NCBI GenBank assembly: GCA_026394635.1
Contig: JAPKXV010000224.1
Location: forward strand, 1-11,367
Source: Methanoregula sp.
GTDB taxonomy: Archaea; Halobacteriota; Methanomicrobia; Methanomicrobiales; Methanospirillaceae
Length of the DNA: 11,367 nt
Reading direction: 5' to 3'
Part shown: piece after piece, positions 5,759-11,367 of the stretch
Numbering within the stretch: position 1 is the stretch's first letter
Layout of the letters: every line of letters starts with the position of its first letter
Made by a program: the position numbers and the translations under genes
The notes under the pieces: model-generated
Databases searched by the model: none
Seen by the model: only the letters and a program-made list of their open reading frames with translations
Told to the model about the DNA's origin: nothing

Positions 5759-7723
5759 GTGGAGGACATCTCCGAACGAAAATCTGCGGAGGAGGTGATA
5801 AGGAGGCGCGATGCAACCCTTGCAGAAGCACAACGAACGGCTCATCTTGGAAGCTGGGAACAGGATCTCATTACCGACCGGATATTCTGGAGCGACGAGT
5901 TATGCCGCATGTACGAGATTTCTCCTGATAGTATCAGGAAAGGGATACCTCGTGCAAGTACGGTAATATATGACCGCCTCCACCCCGATGATCTGGCAAG
6001 GTATAAAGAAACGGTTGCCCAGGCCGTGAACAATAAAATGCCATTTGCGATTGAGTATCGTATCCGGTTGCCCGGCGGTTCAGAACGGTATATCTATGCG
6101 CATGGTACGCCTACGTTAGATGCTGCTGGCAAACTTGTACGCCTGACCGGAACGGCAATCGACACCACCGAGCGCAAGCGGGCAGAGGCCGGTCTGGTAG
6201 AGAGCGAGAAGCGGTACCGCGCCGTTGTGGAAGACCAGACCGAGTTTATCTGCCGGTTTACTCCGGATGGCACGCTCACGTTTGTCAATGACGCGTATTG
6301 GCGTTATTTCGGGTTGAACCGGGACGAATGCATCGGGAAACAGCACTCTGTGGTACTTCCTCCGGATGACAGCCGGAAGATGAAAAAACATATCGCATCA
6401 CTTACCCGTAAAAATCCTGTTGCATTAATCCGGCACCGGATCATCATGCCATCCGGAGAGGTGAAGTGGCAGCGCTGGAGTGATCGTGCCATTTTTAATG
6501 AGTGCGGCACGGTACAGGAATACCAGTCAGTGGGGCGGGATATCACTGACACGATCAAAGCAGAAGAGGCGCTGCAGGAGAGCGAGGAACACTACCGGCA
6601 GCTGGTAGCGATGTCTCCCGATGCCATCCTTGTCCTGAACGATTCCAAAATCATGGAACTGAATTCTGCTGCTCTCACGTTGTTCGGTGCATCCGGTCCC
6701 GGGCAGCTTATCGGAGGATCCTTCACGTCACGGGTGCATCCCGATTCACAAAAAACCTTTAAAAAATGGATGCGCCAGGTAACGGACGGGAAAAAACCGG
6801 TATTTCCTCTTGAACTGAAGATCGTCCAGTTCAACGACACCGTTCTTGATGTGGAGACCTCAGCTGTCCCCATCACGTATCGGGGCCGGCCGGCAGTGCA
6901 GGTTATTACCCGGGATATCACCCAAAGAAAGATGCTGGAAGACCAGGTGAAAAACCATCAGGAAATACTTGAAAAACAGGTACAGGAGCGGACGATTGAT
7001 CTGCTCCGCACAAATGAGCAGTTGAAGATGGAGGTCGTTGAACGAAAGGAAATGCAGGATGAACTGACGGTCGCATCCAATGAGAAAGATCTCCTGCTGC
7101 GGGAGATCCACCACCGGGTAAAGAATAACCTCCAGCTGATCATCGGGCTCATTGATATGACAAAAATGAGAATGCAAGACACGGCAATCAGCACGGTGCT
7201 GACCGATATTATGGCAAAAATTCACACCATGGGGCTCATCCATACCCGGTTATACGAGAGTAAACGGTTTGATAAAATCAACATGAAAGAACAGGTCACC
7301 GAACTGGTGGATATGACCAGCGGATTTTACAGCCATGAACACTGCACGATCGACTTTACCCTCGATTGTGTTGAAATATACCTTCCTGTTGACAAGGCGA
7401 TGCCCTGTGCCCTTGCCTTAAACGAGGTGCTGTCCAATATCCATAAGCATGCGTTCAAAGGGCGCAGGAGCGGTAGTGTGGAGATCTCCTTATCCCGGAA
7501 ATATGCGATGCTCCGTTTTGTCATTCATGATAACGGCGTCGGGATTCCCAAAGGATTCAATATTGAACAGACCAACAGGCTGGGGCTTAAACTTATGAGG
7601 GCGCTCGTTGAACAGCAATTGCACGGATCACTCACGATCAATGGTGAAAACGGCACCAGTGTCGTCATAGAAATTCCTTTAGAACCGGAGGACATAGATT
7701 ATGGCAAAAGTACTTGTAGTTGA
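5759..7723 (+). CDS. C-terminal part of the hybrid kinase: three PAS domains, HisKA_2 and ATPase
   Basis: Counted from GTG 5759, this 654-residue stretch holds three PAS domains (about 25-140, 150-270 and 278-395). A coiled coil follows (395-440). The HisKA_2 domain has REIHHRVKNNLQ and candidate phospho-histidines H451/H452. The ATPase has the N box ALNEVLSNIHKHAF (553-566) and G1 box DNGVGIP (591-597). The GTG at 5759 is only a possible restart: no ribosome binding site precedes it, and the sequence upstream to the TGA at 5693 clearly belongs to the same protein. The original gene is therefore 4784-7723. The last 23 bases overlap the response regulator gene, whose ribosome binding site lies inside this one. 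That overlap points to translational coupling and makes this kinase the natural partner of that regulator. Without restart or readthrough the kinase would be lost, so the locus may be a pseudogene in this strain. Confidence 0.8.
   Translation: MEDISERKSAEEVIRRRDATLAEAQRTAHLGSWEQDLITDRIFWSDELCRMYEISPDSIRKGIPRASTVIYDRLHPDDLARYKETVAQAVNNKMPFAIEYRIRLPGGSERYIYAHGTPTLDAAGKLVRLTGTAIDTTERKRAEAGLVESEKRYRAVVEDQTEFICRFTPDGTLTFVNDAYWRYFGLNRDECIGKQHSVVLPPDDSRKMKKHIASLTRKNPVALIRHRIIMPSGEVKWQRWSDRAIFNECGTVQEYQSVGRDITDTIKAEEALQESEEHYRQLVAMSPDAILVLNDSKIMELNSAALTLFGASGPGQLIGGSFTSRVHPDSQKTFKKWMRQVTDGKKPVFPLELKIVQFNDTVLDVETSAVPITYRGRPAVQVITRDITQRKMLEDQVKNHQEILEKQVQERTIDLLRTNEQLKMEVVERKEMQDELTVASNEKDLLLREIHHRVKNNLQLIIGLIDMTKMRMQDTAISTVLTDIMAKIHTMGLIHTRLYESKRFDKINMKEQVTELVDMTSGFYSHEHCTIDFTLDCVEIYLPVDKAMPCALALNEVLSNIHKHAFKGRRSGSVEISLSRKYAMLRFVIHDNGVGIPKGFNIEQTNRLGLKLMRALVEQQLHGSLTINGENGTSVVIEIPLEPEDIDYGKSTCS
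7687..7691 (+). promoter_or_regulatory. Ribosome binding site of the response regulator
   Basis: GGAGG ends nine bases before ATG 7701 and lies inside the end of the kinase gene. It fixes the regulator start and supports coupled translation. Confidence 0.75.
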
Positions 7724-9044
7724 TGATGAAGCGATCATCACCCTGCAGCTGGAAGAGCGCCTGACCCGGATTGGCTATAAAGTCGTCGGCATGGCTGCAT
7801 CAGGAGAGGAGGCTGTAACCAAGGCACGGGCGCTCAAACCCGATATTGTGCTCATGGATATCGTGATGCCCGGAAAAATCAATGGGATCGCTGCTGCAAA
7901 AGTGGTCCATGAAGAACTGGATATTCCGGTAATTTTCATCACCTCCTATGCTGACGATAAGATTGTTGAAGAGGCAAAACGGGTCCACCCCTATGGATAT
8001 ATCGTAAAACCCTTCAACGAACTGGAACTCAAGGCAGCAATGGAAGTAGCGCTCTACCGGAAACTGACCGAAAAACATGAACTGGCAAAAAGAAAGAAAA
8101 AGAAGATGCAGTCTCCTGCACAGGAAGGGCAGGGAGGGGATACAGGAGAAGAGTCCGGAGATTTCATTGAACCGGAAAGCAAAGCCATCCTGCTGGATAA
8201 TTTTTACCAGGGCATCCTCCTCCTCCTCTATACCACGCAATCAAAATTTGAACCACTCTATAAAAATTTAATTGAAGAAGGGATAAAAAAGGGAGACCGC
8301 ATCCTGTATGCCTATTCCCGTTCAACGATCCAGAAATTATTTTTAAAGGAGATCCAGCAGGAACAGATCATCACGCACCGGATAAAAAAGAATGAACTGG
8401 ATTACCTTCTCAGAACTCTTGAGAAGAACTGGGACCAGGAAACCATATCGGATAACCCAGGCTGCTGGCGGTTTCTTGTTGATTTTTCCGAGACGGAAGA
8501 GTTTGACCATATCCTGGCAATAAAAAAATACATCCTCACCAAAAAGGAGTCCGGGTTTCCGATCCTGGGAATCTTTGCAGTAAATATTGAAAATTTACAA
8601 AGTGAGCAGATAAACAAACTCTCAACAGGCATCACAAAGGTCATTGTCTCGACACGGGACGAGACCTCCATCTCAATTGCGCACCAGTCATATCCTCTGG
8701 AATCGGTCTCGGTTGTTCCGCAGGCGGTTGTTGAAGAGATCGTCAGGAAGTCCTTAGAACCACTCGTCCTTTCGATCCTGGATAAACCGTTATCAGGATA
8801 TGACATCGTCCACGAGATCCATAATCGCCATAACGTTCTCATCCCGCAGTCAAGAATTTATGGGATCCTCTATGAACTCGAGCATGCGGGGATACTTGAG
8901 GTGAAAATATCGGGAAAATCAAAACTCTATAGCCCGACAGATAAGGGAAAACTGTATATTGTGCATAAACTGAACGAGTTTAAATTTACCTTCCAGCATA
9001 TTTTCGGAGGTATGCCCCGTGAAAGTGAAAGTATCAGCAGCTAG
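7701..9044 (+). CDS. Response regulator: receiver, MEDS-like sensor domain and PadR-like winged helix
   Basis: The 447-residue protein has three parts. Residues 1-120 form a receiver domain with D8/D9, phospho-acceptor D53 (IVLMDIVMP), T81 and K103. A lysine-rich linker (122-136) follows. Residues about 165-325 resemble the MEDS sensory domain of DcmR-type regulators: YTTQSKFEPLYKNLIEEG followed by GDRILYAY. Residues about 350-435 match a PadR-type winged helix, with SGYDIVHEIHNRHN, a recognition-helix region SRIYGILYELEHAGIL and a wing with K-L-Y-SPTDKGK. It should receive phosphate from the adjacent kinase and bind DNA. It overlaps the kinase gene by 23 bases and the AAA+ gene by 26 bases, so the three are one transcription unit. 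Target promoters may include gvpA, an inference from position and from the shared motif. In haloarchaea the gvp activator GvpE sits in the gas vesicle cluster; this protein may play a similar role but is not evidently an orthologue. The MEDS assignment is moderately certain and the other two domains are clear. Confidence 0.92.
   Translation: MAKVLVVDDEAIITLQLEERLTRIGYKVVGMAASGEEAVTKARALKPDIVLMDIVMPGKINGIAAAKVVHEELDIPVIFITSYADDKIVEEAKRVHPYGYIVKPFNELELKAAMEVALYRKLTEKHELAKRKKKKMQSPAQEGQGGDTGEESGDFIEPESKAILLDNFYQGILLLLYTTQSKFEPLYKNLIEEGIKKGDRILYAYSRSTIQKLFLKEIQQEQIITHRIKKNELDYLLRTLEKNWDQETISDNPGCWRFLVDFSETEEFDHILAIKKYILTKKESGFPILGIFAVNIENLQSEQINKLSTGITKVIVSTRDETSISIAHQSYPLESVSVVPQAVVEEIVRKSLEPLVLSILDKPLSGYDIVHEIHNRHNVLIPQSRIYGILYELEHAGILEVKISGKSKLYSPTDKGKLYIVHKLNEFKFTFQHIFGGMPRESESISS
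9006..9011 (+). promoter_or_regulatory. Ribosome binding site of the AAA+ ATPase gene
   Basis: GGAGGT lies seven bases before GTG 9019, inside the end of the regulator gene. The nearby ATG at 9012 is in the regulator frame and too close to be used. The site therefore supports the GTG start. Confidence 0.75.
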
Positions 9045-11154
9045 GAACAAGGATGTCGGGCGGGGGATTGCGCGACTCGATCCCAAAACAATGGAAGAAC
9101 TGGGGGTGGGTGTCGGGGACATCATCGAGAATGCCGGAAAAAGGACGACCTGCATAAAAGTAATGCCCTCCTTTCCTGAAGACCGGGGGAAGGGGACGAT
9201 CCAGATCGATGGCATTGTGCGGAAAAATGCACTTATCGGGCTCCATGACAGCGTGGAAATACAACCGGTCTCCATCCCCCCGGTAAAAATGGTCGTGCTC
9301 CAGCCGCTCGACCGTTTCATCCAGAAAGAGGTGGACAGCCGGCTCTTTGAAGAGATACCGATCAATAAGGGAGACCAGATCCGGCTCACCATGTTCGGGA
9401 GGAAGTTTGATTTTCTCATCAAAGATGCCGATCCCGAGATCGGACTTATCACACGGTCGACAAGTGTCATACTCTATGGAAAAAAGACCGTAGAAAAAGA
9501 GCAGAAAAAGGGGCTGATCTCCTATGAGGATATTGGCGGGTTGAAAGGACAGGTCGAAAAGATCCGGGAGATGATCGAGCTCCCGTTGAAGTATCCCGAA
9601 CTCTTTGAACGCATCGGCATTGACCCCCCCCGGGGCGTTCTCCTCCACGGACCTCCGGGCACAGGAAAGACGCTCATTGCAAAAGCGGTTGCACAGGAGA
9701 CCGATGCCAATCTTTTTTTCATTTCAGGTCCTGAAATCGTCGGAAAATATTATGGTGAATCAGAAGCCCGGTTGCGGGAAATTTTTGCAGAAGCCCAGAG
9801 AAATGCCCCTGCCATCATATTCATCGATGAGATTGATGCCATCGCCCCCAAACGCGAGGATGTCGGCGGTGACAAGCAGGTAGAACGCAGGATCGTTGCC
9901 CAGCTCCTCTCGATCATGGACGGGCTCAAGGATCGGGGCCAGGTCATCGTGATCGCCACGACAAATATCCCCAACTCCCTTGACCCGGCGCTGCGGCGGC
10001 CCGGCCGGTTTGACCGGGAAATTGTAATCCCGATCCCGGACCGGGAAGGGCGGCGGGAGATACTGGAGATCCATACGCGGGGAATGCCATTATCACCGGA
10101 TGTCGACCTGGACGAACTGGCAAATATCACGCACGGGTATGTGGGTGCTGACCTCGCAGCGCTCTGCAGGGAAGCTGCGATGCACGCGCTGCGAAAGGTA
10201 CTGCCCGAGATCGACTTTACCAAGCGCGAAATCCCGTATGAAATTATCTCCAGCCTGACGATCGGAAAAGAAAATTTCATGATTGCATTCAGGGAGATTG
10301 AGCCCTCGGCACTGCGGGAAGTGTTTGTTGAAATACCCGATGTCAGCTGGGACGATGTGGGGGGTTTAATTGAGATTAAAAAAGAGATCCAGGAGGCAAT
10401 TGAACTTCCCTTAAGGTGCGCTGACATCTATGCGTATGCGGGTGTCAAATCCCCAAAAGGCATATTATTGCACGGGCCGCCCGGGACCGGAAAAACCCTG
10501 ATCGCAAAGGCGATTGCCCATGTAACAGAATCAAATTTTATTTCGATAAAAGGGCCGCAGTTACTCTCCCGGTTCGTGGGCGAATCCGAGCGCGGTGTCA
10601 GGGAGATTTTTAAAAAGGCACGACAGGCGATCCCCTGCATCATCTTTTTTGATGAGATCGATGCCATCGCCCCGGTACGGGGCGGCAGGAGTGATACGGG
10701 GGTGACGGAACGGGTGATTGCCCAGTTGCTGACCGAGATGGATGGTCTTGAGGAGCTCAACGGCGTCACGGTTCTTGCCGCAACCAACCGGATCGATATG
10801 ATCGACCCGGCCCTGCTCCGTGCAGGACGGTTTGACCTCTTAATCGAGCTGCCTCTTCCGGACGATGCCGGGCGCCTTGAAATTTTTAAGGTCCATACGA
10901 TGAATAAGGTCCATGCCATGGATAAGGCCCATACCATGAAGCGCCCCCTCGCAGAGGATGTGGTACTGGACGATTACGTACAGGAGACCGAGGGGTTCAC
11001 CGGAGCAGATATCGAAGCAGTGTGTAACCGTGCAGCCATTCTTGCCATACGGGAATTTTCAAAAACCGGTGAGGAGATGGGACGCTTCGTGATCCAGTCG
11101 TCTCATTTCAGTCGTGCCATTGAGATGGTACAGGCCAATCGTTCCAAAATTTGA
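9019..11154 (+). CDS. Cdc48/VAT-type AAA+ ATPase with two ATPase domains
   Basis: The 711-residue protein has the full Cdc48/VAT plan. The N-domain (about 1-160) begins VSAARNKDVGRGIARLD, as in archaeal VAT proteins. The first ATPase has Walker A GPPGTGKT (211-218), Walker B IIFIDE (266-271), pore loop KYYGESE (243-249) and arginine fingers in RRPGR (326-330). The second has GPPGTGKT (486-493), IIFFDE (541-546), pore loop RFVGESE (518-524) and RAGR (601-604). All catalytic residues are present. It should unfold or remodel protein complexes as a hexamer in the cytosol. It starts with GTG, overlaps the regulator gene by 26 bases and ends 94 bases before gvpA. This suggests a role in gas vesicle assembly, turnover or control, an inference from context. 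The second ATPase domain carries an unusual His/Met-rich insertion at about 625-641, encoded by a tandem repeat. A housekeeping paralogue may exist elsewhere in the genome. Confidence 0.96.
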   Translation: MKVKVSAARNKDVGRGIARLDPKTMEELGVGVGDIIENAGKRTTCIKVMPSFPEDRGKGTIQIDGIVRKNALIGLHDSVEIQPVSIPPVKMVVLQPLDRFIQKEVDSRLFEEIPINKGDQIRLTMFGRKFDFLIKDADPEIGLITRSTSVILYGKKTVEKEQKKGLISYEDIGGLKGQVEKIREMIELPLKYPELFERIGIDPPRGVLLHGPPGTGKTLIAKAVAQETDANLFFISGPEIVGKYYGESEARLREIFAEAQRNAPAIIFIDEIDAIAPKREDVGGDKQVERRIVAQLLSIMDGLKDRGQVIVIATTNIPNSLDPALRRPGRFDREIVIPIPDREGRREILEIHTRGMPLSPDVDLDELANITHGYVGADLAALCREAAMHALRKVLPEIDFTKREIPYEIISSLTIGKENFMIAFREIEPSALREVFVEIPDVSWDDVGGLIEIKKEIQEAIELPLRCADIYAYAGVKSPKGILLHGPPGTGKTLIAKAIAHVTESNFISIKGPQLLSRFVGESERGVREIFKKARQAIPCIIFFDEIDAIAPVRGGRSDTGVTERVIAQLLTEMDGLEELNGVTVLAATNRIDMIDPALLRAGRFDLLIELPLPDDAGRLEIFKVHTMNKVHAMDKAHTMKRPLAEDVVLDDYVQETEGFTGADIEAVCNRAAILAIREFSKTGEEMGRFVIQSSHFSRAIEMVQANRSKI
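10888..10941 (+). repeat. Three tandem 18-base units inside the AAA+ gene
   Basis: The units are AAGGTCCATACGATGAAT (10888-10905), AAGGTCCATGCCATGGAT (10906-10923) and AAGGCCCATACCATGAAG (10924-10941). They encode K-V-H-T-M-N, K-V-H-A-M-D and K-A-H-T-M-K. Cdc48 proteins normally have a single copy of this segment (of the V-H-T-x-x-M-P-L type), so about 12 residues have been added in frame. Confidence 0.85.
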
Positions 11155-11164
11155 CACAAGAATC

Positions 11165-11186
11165 GGAAATTCCGGGAATGTATATC
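11165..11186 (+). promoter_or_regulatory. Probable gvpA promoter with shared upstream motif
   Basis: GGAAATTCCGGGAATG (11165-11180) abuts a TATA-like TATATC (11181-11186), 63-68 bases before the gvpA start. The expected transcript start near 11210 gives a leader of about 40 bases that carries a small GGGC/GCCC hairpin (11210-11224). The 16-base motif is the same as at 2784-2799 and consists of overlapping GGAA/TTCC dyads. In haloarchaea the GvpE activator site lies in the same place relative to the TATA box; the parallel is positional only. Confidence 0.5.
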
Positions 11187-11234
11187 AGCACACGGAATAA
11201 CGTAGTTGCGGGCAGAAATAGCCCAGAACCATAA

Positions 11235-11240
11235 AGGAGG
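11235..11240 (+). promoter_or_regulatory. Ribosome binding site of gvpA
   Basis: AGGAGG ends eight bases before ATG 11249. This is a strong site, fitting the high expression needed for a shell protein, and it favours this ATG over the in-frame ATG at 11261. Confidence 0.8.
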
Positions 11241-11248
11241 AAAAGAAC

Positions 11249-11367
11249 ATGGTTGAGAAAATGAATGCATCCTCGAGCTTAGTCGAGGTTATTGACCGAA
11301 TCCTGGACAAGGGAGTTGTAGTGGACGCATGGGTCAGGGTCTCACTCGTCGGTATTGAGATACTGGC
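11249..11367 (+). CDS. gvpA: Gas vesicle major structural protein GvpA, 3' end outside the window
   Basis: The 39 complete codons begin MVEKMNASSSLVEVIDRILD and continue KGVVVDAWVRVSLVGIEIL. This is the characteristic N-terminal half of GvpA, the small hydrophobic protein that forms the ribbed gas vesicle wall. The segments VDAWVRVSLVGIE and S-S-S-L-x-E-V-I-D-R-I-L are near invariant in the family and fit GvpA better than GvpJ or GvpM, although only the N-terminal half is visible. The gene is cut by the window edge, where GvpA would normally run about 30 more residues. It has its own probable promoter and follows the AAA+ ATPase gene by 94 bases. Further gvp genes are expected downstream. Confidence 0.95.
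   Translation, partial: MVEKMNASSSLVEVIDRILDKGVVVDAWVRVSLVGIEIL

Noticed and set aside
9605..9883. 92-residue + frame and several - frames over the AAA+ gene
   Set aside because: They are shadows of the highly conserved ATPase coding sequence.

Overview
The window looks like a chromosomal segment of a methanogenic archaeon, most plausibly of the Methanomicrobiales (Methanoregula-like). This rests on large multi-PAS HisKA_2-type histidine kinases, a Cdc48/VAT AAA+ ATPase with an archaeal-type N-domain, GGAGG-type ribosome binding sites and TATA-like elements. Genus assignment is inference. All convincing genes lie on the + strand.

Layout. Positions 1-2673 hold the 3' part of a multi-PAS sensor kinase cut by the window edge, followed by T-rich termination sequence. 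A probable promoter and a 104-residue orphan gene follow (2863-3177). Positions 3178-4097 contain no convincing large gene but are rich in inverted repeats and TATA-like sites, with one possible 43-residue membrane peptide. From 4098 a tightly packed run begins: a 222-residue protein of unknown function, then a hybrid kinase (receiver, four PAS domains, HisKA_2, ATPase; 4784-7723), then a response regulator with a PadR-like DNA-binding domain (7701-9044), then a Cdc48-type double AAA+ ATPase (9019-11154). After a 94-base gap with its own probable promoter comes the start of gvpA, the major gas vesicle shell protein (11249 to the window edge).

The overlapping kinase-regulator-ATPase genes next to gvpA suggest a sensory and chaperone module controlling gas vesicle production, and so buoyancy, in a methanogen. 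Two observations stand out. The hybrid kinase is interrupted by one in-frame TGA at 5693-5695, where the PAS pattern predicts tryptophan (TGG). An identical 16-base sequence, GGAAATTCCGGGAATG, lies just upstream of a TATA-like element in front of both gvpA and the distant 104-residue orphan gene, 84 and 79 bases before the start codons. This suggests a shared activator site and a common regulon.
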